From NCBI GenBank assembly GCA_023381615.1, contig JAMCQL010000060.1:16680-80679 (forward strand): DNA of 64,000 nt, given 5' to 3'. The DNA is from Bacteroidota bacterium (GTDB lineage Bacteria > Bacteroidota > Ignavibacteria > Kryptoniales > JAKASW01). Position numbers and translations under genes: made by a program. Below, one piece after another: positions 39,268 through 47,989 of the stretch (position 1 is the first letter of the stretch; each line of letters begins with the position of its first letter). Under the pieces are notes generated by a model. The model saw nothing but the letters and a program-made list of their open reading frames with translations, ran no database searches and was not told the origin of the DNA.

Positions 39268-41848
39268 GAAGTTTAGAGACAAGCACAACTTCGGCTAATT
39301 CACAATCGCCGGCAGCCTTTCGAGCGGCAACAACGTCCTTGGTTTTCGCAAGCTCCGATTTGATCAAAGCAAATTTATCTTTTTCGATAAGACTGTGAAG
39401 ATCGATGTTGAAACCTCGTTCTTTCAGGTTCTCAAGAATCTCAATCACATTTTGCAGAGACGTAGAGAGCACCGCTGCAATTTCCACGGCGGTCAATTTC
39501 TCAAGAAAAAGCTCGTAGACCTTTCTCTCCATCTCCGACAATCCAACATCTTTCGCCGGCGCGAAGTCCAGACAAACCTGCAGCATTCGTTGGGCAATCG
39601 TGTTCGAATTCATCCCGTTTTGCGGCAGGTAATTCCGGATTTCGTCCTTATCCGCCGGACGTTCATTCGCTACCCTTATCAGATTTTCATCGGAGCAGAC
39701 GAGGAACGGCGGGACTCGAAGTTCGCTTGCCAGTATTCGTCTTTCCTCGCGAAGAGCTTTGTAAAGAGCTTTCCTGAAAATAAAAGTTCTCTGCGCGGAC
39801 TTAGAGAAACCGGTCTTCAAATAATTCTCGCCTTCTTCGGTGATCGACACCGTCGGGTAGATCGCCCTGCTTTTGGACAAGTACTTCCGGGAGAGAAGGA
39901 AATCAAATGCGGAGTAAACGATCTGAACCGGAATTTCCTTGAATGTCCCGGAGAATTTTTGACGCAATTCCACAGGTAGCTTTTTATCGTGACTCGAGTC
40001 GAGCAAAATCTTGCAGTATGTGGTCCTGCCATATTTGCCGTGCATTTCCTTCACAAGCGACAGGATTTTCTGGTGAATTTCCTGGGGGCTTTGGAAATTT
40101 TCTTGGTGTGAGCTCTCCTTGATGTAAGACTGCCCGAGGGTACAGTTGTCGCAATTGCCGCATCCATTGTCAATTTCTTCCGCGCCGAAGTAGTCGAGTA
40201 TAAAATTCGACCGGCATGAGGTCGTCTTCGCGTAATCGACCACTTTGCTTAGACGCTGATGAGCCTTCTCGCGCAATCGCAGGATTTGTTGGAAGTCGAT
40301 TTGCAGTCTGTCGGCATCTTGCCGCTTAGTCAGCATTTTGAAACTTATTCCCTCGGAAGGCGGCTTGTATTCCACAATGCCCGAGCGTTGAAGGATCGAG
40401 AGAGTGCGGCTCACAGTCGAAGCAGAGAGGTTGGACTTACGTGCAATTTCTTCAAGCGTCACCGGCTGAGCATTTGAAAAAATGGCTGTGCCGTAAAGTC
40501 TCAGCAGAGTTTCAAGTATTGATTTCGTGTCGTGCGAAGAAGTGCGCTGTATCGCCCGCTTGAAACTCTCTATGTCGACTTTCGATTGCACGTAGGCGTT
40601 TGCGGAAATGCTTGGAATAAACTGTATGAATCCGTTTTGTGACAGGATTCGAAAGACGGAATCGACTGTGCGTGTGTTCAGCTTTATGAGCTCCGCGATC
40701 TTCTGTGTTGAGACTGTTAGATATTCCGGGGCGGTCTGTCCGACCGGTATTGAAAGAGAATCGAAAATGGAATTATAGGCTTTGACGAATTCTTCCCGGT
40801 CAGGATAGAGCGTGTTTATGAAATATTCTTGAACGGACAAATCTCTTTTGTGGAATAACAAGAGGCATTCGGCAAGATTGCCGTCTCTGCCGGCCCTGCC
40901 AGCCTCTTGATAATAAGCTTCGAATGTTCCGGGGATTTCGTAATGAATCACATATCTGACATTCGGCTTGTTGATCCCCATTCCGAAAGCATTCGTAGCA
41001 ACCATGACGCGGTCGGCATTCAAGAATGCCATTTGAGAATTCGTTCTTTCGGTTTCACTCAGCCCTGCATGATATCGTAGAGCTTTTATTCCTTTGGAGT
41101 TGAGTAAATCATGGATCTCATCGACGCTTTTGCGTGTGGCTGCGTAGATAATCCCTGAGCCTTTATGTCTGTTTAAGTATTTTAGTATCGACTCTGTTTT
41201 GCTGGTTTCAAATAAAACCTGTAATGAAAGATTTTCGCGGGAGAAACCTCGTATGTAGACGCGCGGACTTCTCATCTTTAGTTGTGCCACGATATCGTCT
41301 TGAACGTCCGGAGTTGCAGTCGCTGTCAATGCGAGAATTGTCGGCTTCCCGATACTTTCGGCGAAGTCTGAAATACGGGTATAATGCGGGCGGAAATCAT
41401 GGCCCCATTGGCTGATGCAGTGCGCTTCATCTATTGCAAGAAGAGAAATTTTTGTGTTCGAAAGAGCTTCGGTGAATCTTTTGCTTTCCAAGCGCTCGGG
41501 AGCAACATATAGGAGCTTCACTTTTCTTGATTTTACAAGTTGAAGGCGTTCTTGTATTTCGCCCAGTTCGAGCGAACTGTCGAGCTGGGTTGCCACTACG
41601 CCGTTTCTATTCACCTGCGCCACTTGATCTCTCATCAGACTGATGAGCGGAGTGACGACAATTGTAAGCCCATCGGAAAGAAGGGCAGGGAGTTGGTAAC
41701 AAATTGATTTTCCGCCGCCGGTCGGCATTACGGCGAGCGTATCAAATCCGTTCATCACGGAATTAATTATCTCGATCTGTCCCGGACGGAATTCCTTCAA
41801 TCCGAAAAACTTCTCAAGTGCCTTCTGCAAACGCTCCGAGGGAATCAT
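39236..41848 (-). CDS. recQ: ATP-dependent DNA helicase RecQ
   Basis: A 870-residue superfamily 2 helicase. Walker A is MPTGGGKS at 41-48 and the DEAH box is AIDEAHCISQWGHDF. SRENLSLQ and TNAFGMGINKPNVRYVIHYEIPGTFEAYYQEAGRAGRDG follow. The RQC zinc site is C-SNFILDYFG...CGNCDNC, and an HRDC segment lies at about 660-740. It is longer than usual RecQ (about 600-730), with a winged-helix insertion before the zinc site and an extra C-terminal helical domain. It unwinds DNA in recombination and repair. The 3' end overlaps the convergent DUF4296 gene. Confidence 0.93.
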   Translation of the reverse strand: MIPSERLQKALEKFFGLKEFRPGQIEIINSVMNGFDTLAVMPTGGGKSICYQLPALLSDGLTIVVTPLISLMRDQVAQVNRNGVVATQLDSSLELGEIQERLQLVKSRKVKLLYVAPERLESKRFTEALSNTKISLLAIDEAHCISQWGHDFRPHYTRISDFAESIGKPTILALTATATPDVQDDIVAQLKMRSPRVYIRGFSRENLSLQVLFETSKTESILKYLNRHKGSGIIYAATRKSVDEIHDLLNSKGIKALRYHAGLSETERTNSQMAFLNADRVMVATNAFGMGINKPNVRYVIHYEIPGTFEAYYQEAGRAGRDGNLAECLLLFHKRDLSVQEYFINTLYPDREEFVKAYNSIFDSLSIPVGQTAPEYLTVSTQKIAELIKLNTRTVDSVFRILSQNGFIQFIPSISANAYVQSKVDIESFKRAIQRTSSHDTKSILETLLRLYGTAIFSNAQPVTLEEIARKSNLSASTVSRTLSILQRSGIVEYKPPSEGISFKMLTKRQDADRLQIDFQQILRLREKAHQRLSKVVDYAKTTSCRSNFILDYFGAEEIDNGCGNCDNCTLGQSYIKESSHQENFQSPQEIHQKILSLVKEMHGKYGRTTYCKILLDSSHDKKLPVELRQKFSGTFKEIPVQIVYSAFDFLLSRKYLSKSRAIYPTVSITEEGENYLKTGFSKSAQRTFIFRKALYKALREERRILASELRVPPFLVCSDENLIRVANERPADKDEIRNYLPQNGMNSNTIAQRMLQVCLDFAPAKDVGLSEMERKVYELFLEKLTAVEIAAVLSTSLQNVIEILENLKERGFNIDLHSLIEKDKFALIKSELAKTKDVVAARKAAGDCELAEVVLVSKLLSASVSGTPS

Positions 41849-42066
41849 TGATGAAATTTAACTACGGCAGTCTAAATACTGAAGAATTATGAGAGCAGAT
41901 TGGATTTTAATTTCACTCGGCTCGCCGCGCATCCTTTCTGAAAGTGCAGTGTATATTGACGGCTTGAACTTTTATGCCTAATTTCTAAGGAGCTTCTGAA
42001 GGAATCTCTTGTTTTGCCGGCAGGTGTGCGGTAATCAAAGCACAAATTTCACAATAGGGAGGAGAT

Positions 42067-42522
42067 ATGTTCTCGACTGTCAGATATTTTATCAAGACCA
42101 GTATAGTATTTCTCATCTTCGGAGTCCTCACGGGCTTTTACATGATGTTCATGCAGGACGTAATGAAAATAGGATACGGGTATAGTCTTATATCGGCGCA
42201 CACGCATTTGATCTTGGTTGGGTCAGTTATGATGATGATTATGGGAGTTGCTCTTTGGTTCTTTCCAAGGCCCGAAAAGGACGACTCGAAATATAATCCC
42301 GATTTGATAAAAGTGACATACTATGTAATGACCATCAGTACGGTTCTGAGATTCATTTCGGAATTTGCGCTTGCTTACGTCGAGTTGTCGGCGCTTCTAT
42401 ACCTCGATGTTGTTGCATCCTTCGGACAGATAGCAGCCATGCTTCTTTTCTTTTACTCAATCTGGGGACGGGTAAGGCCGATAGGAAGCGCGCTGAGAGA
42501 AGCACAGGGAGAGAAATTTTGA
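42067..42522 (+). CDS. Small heme-copper oxidase subunit I-like membrane protein
   Basis: A 151-residue protein with four membrane spans. The second, SLISAHTHLILVGSVMMMIMGVALWFFPR (broken here at H45 and H47), resembles the heme-ligand helix region of cbb3/NorB-type subunit I, but only the N-terminal third of that protein is present. It starts after GGGAGGAG. It may be a small cytochrome-binding protein or a sensor. Annotated with caution. Confidence 0.55.
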   Translation: MFSTVRYFIKTSIVFLIFGVLTGFYMMFMQDVMKIGYGYSLISAHTHLILVGSVMMMIMGVALWFFPRPEKDDSKYNPDLIKVTYYVMTISTVLRFISEFALAYVELSALLYLDVVASFGQIAAMLLFFYSIWGRVRPIGSALREAQGEKF

Positions 42523-42594
42523 ATTCGTCGGAATCCATGATAAACTGATGTATAGTGTTACTTTCGACGCGTCTTCCATCAGGCGTCTTCGGAG

Positions 42595-44049
42595 TCAGAA
42601 TCTTACTGTGAAGACCGTTTCCACATTTGGCTCAGAATGTACCCCGATAGTCGCCCGGTGTAGACTGAGTATCTGCCGCGAGAGGCTTAGGCCGATTCCG
42701 GAGCCATTCTCCTTCGTCGTAAAAAAGGGTATGAATATTTTGTCCTGAATCTCAGGCGGTATTCCAGTGCCGTTGTCAGTCACTTGAACCAAAATGCCTC
42801 CGCGATTATCAATTTTGCCTGTGAGTCTAATTCGGGGAGCAGGGGAATTAGACAATGCCGTAAGGGAATTTACAATTAAGTTTATTAGAACTTGTTCTAT
42901 CAAATCAGGATCAGCAGTCACCTCCAGGTCGCTCGGTTCCACGGAGTAAGAAAAATCTATTTCCCGTTCAAGGAATTGTTCCGAAAATAGTTTTTCTATC
43001 CTTTGGAACAAGCTGAATACTTTCACCAACTGGAAATTTGGAACTGGTATGCGCGTGAGATTCCGATAATCGTCCACAAAGTGCAGCAAGCCTTCGCTTC
43101 TTTTTGATATTGTGTCCAAAGCGCCTTTGACGTCTTGTAGAATGGAAAACGGAACAGGGAACACGGATGATCGAGAAGTGCCGAAGCTTTCCTCCGACTT
43201 TTCATGGCTCGTTTCCGTTTTCCGTTCTCCCTTTTCCGTCGTCCCTTTTTCCATATCAATTCTATCCCTTTCTTCATCCATTGATCCACCCAATAACGAA
43301 TTTGCTGTTGAAGACAGAGAGATAATTGGAGTCATAGAATTCATGATTTCATGAGTTAGAACTCGAATCAGATTCTGCCATGCTTCCATTTCTCGCTCTT
43401 CCAATTCACTCTGTATATTGGTTATCGAAACGAGCGTGTAATGGCTTTCCCTCAGCTTGAATTCGGTTGCGTAAATTGAAAGTTGGGAAAGTTCGTTACC
43501 GTCCGATATCTTGACCAGTACCTTCTCACCAGCCTTTATCTTGTTCAATGTTTCTACCAACGGTTTGCTTATGACGGAAAGTTCGGCGGCGTTTTTGAGA
43601 CCGTTTATCTTAAAGAGTTTCTTCGCCGCAGTATTCATCAATTCAACTGTTCCGTCGGATGTGAATGCCAGAAGTCCAATGCCCACATGCTGAACGACGG
43701 TCTGCAGGTAGCGGTAGTGTTCTTCTTTTTCTGCACGCGTCTTTTTGAACTGTTCGATTACTTCTGAGAAGGCGTTGTTCAGGTCCTCAAACGAGGAGCC
43801 CTTGATATTGCTTCTGAAGCTTTGAGAAAAATCGGAATACTTAATTGAATCGAAGAATCTTGCGATGTCTCTGTTGGTCTTTTGTACGTAGTGAATCAGA
43901 GAATATATCTGGGCAATTATTAGGAGAGCGACAATGAAAGGGGTAGCGATGAATGTGGTTTTGGTCAGGAGATAAATGAGCAGAAAAACTGTCAGGCAGA
44001 GGACTACGGTTCTTGCGAACACCGCGACGCTGAATCTCTTAAAGATCAT
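42595..44049 (-). CDS. Sensor histidine kinase (NtrY-type) with an in-frame repeat insert
   Basis: A 484-residue kinase. Two membrane spans lie at about 8-50 and a PAS-like domain at about 112-200. The phospho-acceptor is H233 in LTHEIMNSMTP. The second HisKA helix is DTISKRSEGLLHFVDDYRNLTRIP, and the ATPase has an N-box (LINLIVNSL), DNGTGIP and GSGIGLSLS. Between the two HisKA helices about 47 extra residues (258-304) are coded by a GGAACACGG-type repeat. Its probable partner is the NtrC-type regulator at 45345-46709, separated by a toxin-type module. Confidence 0.9.
   Translation of the reverse strand: MIFKRFSVAVFARTVVLCLTVFLLIYLLTKTTFIATPFIVALLIIAQIYSLIHYVQKTNRDIARFFDSIKYSDFSQSFRSNIKGSSFEDLNNAFSEVIEQFKKTRAEKEEHYRYLQTVVQHVGIGLLAFTSDGTVELMNTAAKKLFKINGLKNAAELSVISKPLVETLNKIKAGEKVLVKISDGNELSQLSIYATEFKLRESHYTLVSITNIQSELEEREMEAWQNLIRVLTHEIMNSMTPIISLSSTANSLLGGSMDEERDRIDMEKGTTEKGERKTETSHEKSEESFGTSRSSVFPVPFSILQDVKGALDTISKRSEGLLHFVDDYRNLTRIPVPNFQLVKVFSLFQRIEKLFSEQFLEREIDFSYSVEPSDLEVTADPDLIEQVLINLIVNSLTALSNSPAPRIRLTGKIDNRGGILVQVTDNGTGIPPEIQDKIFIPFFTTKENGSGIGLSLSRQILSLHRATIGVHSEPNVETVFTVRF
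43138..43278. repeat. GGAACACGG/CCGTTTTCCG repeat inserted in the histidine kinase gene
   Basis: The plus strand reads GGAAAACGGAACAGGGAACACGG near 43143 and GTTTCCGTTTTCCGTTCTCCC near 43211, an imperfect inverted pair. The same strings fill the gaps at 60313-60350, 60820-60854, 61566-61645 and 62327-62477. It is in frame, coding for a Lys/Glu/Ser-rich charged loop. The limits are approximate. Confidence 0.75.
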
Positions 44050-44169
44050 GGCAAGAGATTCATCTCAAATTGTGTAAACGGTTCAGCTGCCATTGTGTTT
44101 GAATTGGATTTCGGAGTCTATCAGGCAGTCGCCGGTTGCATATGTACGCGGTAAACTTCCTGCTCCCAT

Positions 44170-44865
44170 CTACTTGAGACCGTTTGGTCTTCCGTAAAAA
44201 ATGTCCTCGGAAATTGCCGCGAATTCCTCTTTTATATTCGAGTAGTCAAGTCCTTCTATCCAGTTGATCGAAATGAGGTACTCAAAGGGGAACGAGCGAA
44301 ACAAATTGGAAACTTCCCCAGGGTCCACTGATGCTTCTTTGTATCGCGCTTCATTCAATATGTCGTCCCAGTTGAAATCGAACTTCCTGGATAGCGCCCA
44401 AACATCAACGTAATCCTTAGCCTCAAATCTGAAAAGTGCAGCGACCTTGTTGGAGAGAATGTTTCTCCAGGCATCCAATTTCCCGAGAGTGTTGTCAATC
44501 TCGAATTCTCCGAAATGGTATCGTACGTCGTTGACTAGGTCAACTTTCAACTCAGTTCCATATCCTGCGACGAAGAATCTTGCATAATGCGCCGTTACGA
44601 CAATATTGGTCTGGAGCATCTCAAGTTCTGAAGGCGTCCTTTTGTCGGAGACATGAGTAATAAGCTGGTCTACATACATCGAGTATTTGTCATCCGAGTT
44701 CACGAACAGGTCGATGTCGTCGGAGAACCTATGGTGCAAGTAGTGTCTGCTAAGGGCGGTACCGCCAGTCAGATAGAACGGAAGCCCTAAGTCTCTTACG
44801 ATTTTCAGGACTCCATCCTGAAGGGGATACAACTTCTCCGTGTAGAATTCCGCGGATGATTTCAT
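44170..44865 (-). CDS. Nucleotidyltransferase AbiEii/AbiGii-type toxin family protein
   Basis: A 231-residue protein with the nucleotidyltransferase motif LTGGTALSRHYLHHRFSDDIDLF (G34-G35 and D49-D50/D52), typical of AbiEii/AbiGii toxins. The rest of the fold (KVDLVNDVRYHFG, ALFRFEAKDYVDVWAL) also matches. Such toxins transfer nucleotides, for example to tRNA, in abortive phage infection. The upstream open frame overlaps its start by 116 bases. It lies between the regulator and kinase genes. Confidence 0.85.
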   Translation of the reverse strand: MKSSAEFYTEKLYPLQDGVLKIVRDLGLPFYLTGGTALSRHYLHHRFSDDIDLFVNSDDKYSMYVDQLITHVSDKRTPSELEMLQTNIVVTAHYARFFVAGYGTELKVDLVNDVRYHFGEFEIDNTLGKLDAWRNILSNKVAALFRFEAKDYVDVWALSRKFDFNWDDILNEARYKEASVDPGEVSNLFRSFPFEYLISINWIEGLDYSNIKEEFAAISEDIFYGRPNGLK

Positions 44866-45121
44866 ATCTCTCTCTCAGCTCCCACGGCCAGAGCATCTGG
44901 ACAACCTCCGGCGTTAGATTTTCTCGAAGATAATCAGTTCCAAATACATGTAGCAATTGATACCATGATAGCGTCTTGCAGAATCTGGCGAGACACCTTT
45001 CTTTGTTGAACCAGCCAATCGGTTCTTTTTTCCCAATTGCAACCAGGTACAGATCGTAGGGGTCAATGTTATAATCCCAGACCGTGCCCTTGAGCATCTT
45101 CCTTATTTCACTTTCTATCAT
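44750..45121 (-). CDS. Probable antitoxin-type partner of the AbiEii-like gene (DUF6922-like)
   Basis: A 123-residue protein starting MIESEIRKMLKGTVWDYNI. The region WDYNIDPYDLY and the helical middle part suggest the DUF6922-like proteins often found before AbiEii-type toxins; this is a recollection and not a search result. Its last 38 codons overlap the toxin gene in another frame, an unusually long overlap. A frameshift at the junction is another explanation. Confidence 0.55.
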   Translation of the reverse strand: MIESEIRKMLKGTVWDYNIDPYDLYLVAIGKKEPIGWFNKERCLARFCKTLSWYQLLHVFGTDYLRENLTPEVVQMLWPWELRERYEIIRGILHGEVVSPSGWSPENRKRLRASVLSDWRYRP

Positions 45122-45210
45122 ATATTAAGTTAGCGCATCATTGGCTTCAGCTCAAGTATCACCGGTAAAGCTGAGTCTTCTAAAGACCATGGCTCGCACC
45201 GAGCCCACTG

Positions 45211-45295
45211 AACACACGGAACGCGCGAAAGCTAATTGCTTTTCAAGGGTAATATAAGTCTGAGCCATTTAATTCTTTCGTGTATTTAGTGTGTT
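45211..45295. repeat. AACACACGGAACGCGCGAAAG inverted repeat
   Basis: An arm at 45211-45231 is an imperfect inverted copy of 45275-45295 (CTTTCGTGTATTTAGTGTGTT), with a 43-base spacer. It lies in the 223-base gap between the NtrC-type regulator and the toxin module. No gene is seen in the gap. It is one more dispersed low-complexity repeat. Confidence 0.6.
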
Positions 45296-45344
45296 TGGAG
45301 GGCTGTAAACGAATCGGAAGGCCTTCGATTTTCAACCAAAACTC

Positions 45345-46709
45345 CTAAAGGCCATACTTCTCCAGACGCCGATATAGCGACGCTCGTGTTATTCCCAATT
45401 CTTTGGCGGCTTTGGTGAGATTCCCGCCGTGCTTACTCACCGCTTTTATGATTAGCATCTTTTCCGCTTGTTCTAGTTGAAAACTGTTGATGCCTAAGTT
45501 CTCTTCCTTTGAATCGTGAGAAGAGAAATAGAAGTCGCCTAGCTGAAGCGTTTCCGTTTCACTCATGATGACTACTCGCTCAATTGTATGCTGCAGTTCT
45601 CTAACATTGCCGGGCCAATGATAATTTTGTAGCTTACTCAAAGCTTGCGCGCTAATCTTCTTCGATGGCTTATTGTATTTCTTGCAATACATTTGGAGGA
45701 AATGATCCGACAGCAGGGGGATATCTTCCGCTCTTTCCCTGAGTGGTGGGAGCTTAATTTCAACTGTATTGATTCTATAAAGAAGATCTTGTCTGAATCT
45801 GTTCTCAGATGTCAATTCTTCCAGGGGAAGATTTGTTGCGCAGATTAGGCGGATGTCTATCGGCTTAGGAACGCTCGAGCCCAGTCGGGTCACTTGCCTA
45901 TTTTGGATGGCGGCTAAAAGTTTCACTTGAAGATTGGGAGTCAGGTTGGCTATCTCATCGAGGAACAAAGTCCCGCCGGATGCGATTTCGAACCGGCCAG
46001 GTCTATCTTCCTTCGCGTCTGTGAATGCACCCTTGACGTATCCGAAAAGCTCGCTCTCAAAGAGATTCTCGCTTAGCGCGCCCACGTCAACGCTTAAAAA
46101 GATCTGCTTGTTCCTGTGAGATTGCCTGTGAATCGCGCGCGCTACGAGTTCCTTGCCGGTCCCGTTTTCGCCGAGAATCAGCACGTTGGCGTCCGTTTTG
46201 GCAACCTTCTGAATTGTAGCGAAGACTCTCTTCATCCCTTCGGACGCACCGATGATTTCCTGGAACTGGCTGTCAAGATCGTTTGTGAGCTGTTTCTGTT
46301 TGGAGCGGAGGTCTTCGATTTCTTGTTTCGATTCGCTGAGCTTCATCGCTGAGGAAACAGTCGCCAGAAGCTTCTCGTTCTGCCATGGCTTCAGCACAAA
46401 GTCTGTCGCCCCTTCTTTGATGGCTTTGACTGCCATCTCGATGTTTCCGTAGGCGGTTATCAAAACCACTACGGCAGTCGGATCAAGCGCGAGGATTTTC
46501 TTCAGCCAGTTGAAACCCTCTGTGCCTGTTGTTGCGTCTCCTGAAAAGTTCATGTCGAGGAGGATGACATCGTAGTGCTCGTCCTTAAGAATGGAGGGTA
46601 TCTGAGCCGGGTCTTTCTCTATGCGGACGATAGAGTAGTGTTGTTTGAGAAGGAGACGTGCGGAATAGAGAATATCCTCGTCGTCGTCGATGATAAGGAG
46701 CTTGTTCAT
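45345..46709 (-). CDS. Sigma-54-dependent response regulator (NtrC family)
   Basis: A 454-residue regulator with three domains. The receiver has phospho-acceptor D52 (VILLDMNF). The AAA+ domain has Walker A GENGTGKE and GAFTDA in place of GAFTGA, a common variant, and [13 protein letters not shown]. The C-terminal Fis-type helix-turn-helix is [25 protein letters not shown]. It activates sigma-54 promoters once phosphorylated, presumably by the kinase at 42595-44049. A GAP-filling toxin module separates the two. Confidence 0.93.
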   Translation of the reverse strand: MNKLLIIDDDEDILYSARLLLKQHYSIVRIEKDPAQIPSILKDEHYDVILLDMNFSGDATTGTEGFNWLKKILALDPTAVVVLITAYGNIEMAVKAIKEGATDFVLKPWQNEKLLATVSSAMKLSESKQEIEDLRSKQKQLTNDLDSQFQEIIGASEGMKRVFATIQKVAKTDANVLILGENGTGKELVARAIHRQSHRNKQIFLSVDVGALSENLFESELFGYVKGAFTDAKEDRPGRFEIASGGTLFLDEIANLTPNLQVKLLAAIQNRQVTRLGSSVPKPIDIRLICATNLPLEELTSENRFRQDLLYRINTVEIKLPPLRERAEDIPLLSDHFLQMYCKKYNKPSKKISAQALSKLQNYHWPGNVRELQHTIERVVIMSETETLQLGDFYFSSHDSKEENLGINSFQLEQAEKMLIIKAVSKHGGNLTKAAKELGITRASLYRRLEKYGL

Positions 46710-46710
46710 C

Positions 46711-46800
46711 GTTCAATTCTCAATGTCCAATGATCATTGATCAATACTCATTGGCCATCATCTAATTTGATTCCGATAATTGACAGTTAATCGAGATGGA
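46711..46800. repeat. AATGATCATTG-type low-complexity repeat
   Basis: The gap between the MazF-like gene and the regulator has CAATGATCATTGATCAATACTCATTGG, short near-repeats and inverted copies of TCAATG. It matches the family seen at 47476-47530 and 47643-47690. No gene is visible in 46710-46842. Confidence 0.55.
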
Positions 46801-46842
46801 GAATGCAACGCAGTTTTCATGTGCGTGATGGCAAGTCAATTG

Positions 46843-47181
46843 CTATTTCCCGATTATTTCATTAAGGCCTTCAATTACTACGTCCAATTCTTCTTCCTTC
46901 AAGCGGCCAATTTTCTGCCCGAGTCTGGCGACCGATAAAGTCCTGATTTGGCTGATTTTCACCCAAGACTTTTTAGGAAGATTCTTTGAGCTGATTTCCA
47001 AAGTCAAAGGGAAAGCCGCCTTTTGTTCTTTGCTGGTCAGCGCCATGGCGATTACTGTACCTGAATTATCGTTGAAAATCTCGTGGCTCAAGACCACAAC
47101 CGGGCGCCGTCCTGCTTGTTCTTTCCCGACAGTCGGGTCGAGATTAGCCCAAACTATATCGCCTCTCAGTATTCGGGCCAC
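46843..47181 (-). CDS. MazF/PemK-type toxin
   Basis: A 112-residue toxin with RGDIVWANLDPTVGKEQAGRRPVVVLS and VIAMALTSK, typical of MazF mRNA interferases that cut single-stranded RNA. It overlaps the antitoxin gene by 16 bases, the normal coupled order with the antitoxin first. Confidence 0.9.
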   Translation of the reverse strand: MARILRGDIVWANLDPTVGKEQAGRRPVVVLSHEIFNDNSGTVIAMALTSKEQKAAFPLTLEISSKNLPKKSWVKISQIRTLSVARLGQKIGRLKEEELDVVIEGLNEIIGK

Positions 47182-47408
47182 TCGGAAAAATCTCCGGCTG
47201 ATCCCTCTTCCGATAAACTCTGTTCCTCAGATTTTCTCAGCTTGGCAGATTCTCTTGCAACGCGAGACTTATCCATCTTTGTGATTTTCTCCTCAACCGC
47301 CAATTGGATCACCTTGCTTCTGCTCGGGAAAATCCTTCTTTGAACGAGTCCGTCGAGTTTGTGCAGCAGCTTAGTGTCCATTGAAATCGCAATCTTCGTC
47401 ACTGGCAT
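47166..47408 (-). CDS. Ribbon-helix-helix antitoxin of a MazEF-type pair
   Basis: An 80-residue protein with an N-terminal ribbon-helix-helix (VTKIAISMDTKLLHKLDGLV, SRSKVIQLAVEE) and an acidic C-terminal tail (KSEEQSLSEEGSAGDFSEWPEY) that probably wraps the toxin. It is the first gene of the pair and is expected to repress its own promoter. Confidence 0.85.
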   Translation of the reverse strand: MPVTKIAISMDTKLLHKLDGLVQRRIFPSRSKVIQLAVEEKITKMDKSRVARESAKLRKSEEQSLSEEGSAGDFSEWPEY

Positions 47409-47475
47409 TTAAACCTCCGGTATTACTCTTGGTCATACTAAGAAAATGTACATTGGGAATCAAGGCGGTGAACAT

Positions 47476-47530
47476 TGTTCAATTTTCAATAATCAACGAT
47501 CAATGGCCAATAAACAATGTTCAATGAACA
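47476..47530. repeat. AATGATC/AATGTTC-type repeat, left flank of S23 remnant
   Basis: Short near-copies such as TTCAATTTTCAATAATCAACG, AATGGCCAATAAACAATG and TTCAATGAACAATG. It is the inverted partner in style of the stretch at 47643-47690. It cuts the S23 reading frame after about 23 codons of homology. Confidence 0.6.
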
Positions 47531-47607
47531 ATGTGAGATTGGTAAGCATTTACCATTCGTACCGCAAACTCAAAGGATTTGTCTTGGATTACATTTGCAT
47601 TTTTTAT
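47521..47607 (-). pseudogene. Truncated four-helix-bundle (S23/IVP) protein gene remnant
   Basis: From a former start (now ATA at 47605-47607) preceded by GGAGG, the minus frame reads KNANVIQDKSFEFAVRMVNAYQ. This is the characteristic first helix of S23-type four-helix-bundle proteins. Then it enters the AATGATC-type repeat and stops at 47521-47523. The remaining about 100 residues are absent. The start codon has also been lost. It resembles the start of that protein family from memory. Confidence 0.6.
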
Positions 47608-47642
47608 CTTTCCTCCCTTTCTACTTTGTGTCTGTTGATAAC

Positions 47643-47690
47643 CGATAATTGAACATTGAACATTGAACATTGATAATTGATCATTGAATT
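47643..47690. repeat. ATTGAACATTG tandem repeat, right flank of S23 remnant
   Basis: TTGAACATTGAACATTGAAC repeats are followed by TTGATAATTGATCATTG. It lies just upstream of the S23 remnant on its own strand and is an inverted relative of the flank at 47476-47530. It is not a CRISPR: the units are short and there are no spacers. Confidence 0.65.
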
Positions 47691-47777
47691 GCCGTTGACT
47701 TTCGAACACCACCGTCCGGTTCCAACTAACTGTAACTTTGCACCGAAAAGTGAAAGAATCAATCGTTGAATGCGATC

Positions 47778-47984
47778 TTATGGTACCTTAGCAGGGTCAG
47801 TCAGGGAAGAAATGTGTGTAAGATAGATAATTGTGTCAGACTCCGAATCCGGGTATGAGCCGTCGAGCCAAGGCTCGTGGCACTTTGTTGTCATTGCGCA
47901 GAAAAGGGAAGGGTCTGCTTCAAACGGATTGAGGCAATCATGCTCTGAATAAACAGTTAGGAATGAATACGCTTTTTCTTCCAT
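47778..47984 (-). CDS. Possible small protein at the end of the RiPP operon
   Basis: A 68-residue frame beginning 5 bases after the ABC exporter stop. It has three Cys (residues 17, 29, 35) within HDCLNPF, FCAMTTKC and many Ser, Thr and Asp. Its ribosome site is weak. It may be a real last gene of the operon or an unused frame. No family is recognised. The rest of 47409-47989 is repeats and an S23 remnant. Confidence 0.35.
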   Translation of the reverse strand: MEEKAYSFLTVYSEHDCLNPFEADPSLFCAMTTKCHEPWLDGSYPDSESDTIIYLTHISSLTDPAKVP

Positions 47985-47989
47985 TTTAT

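Noticed and set aside
42067..42522. A complete terminal oxidase subunit
   Set aside because: Only 151 residues and four spans; most heme and copper ligands of subunit I are absent.
47643..47690. Tandem ATTGAACATTG units as a CRISPR array
   Set aside because: Units are about 10 bases with no unique spacers and no cas genes nearby.
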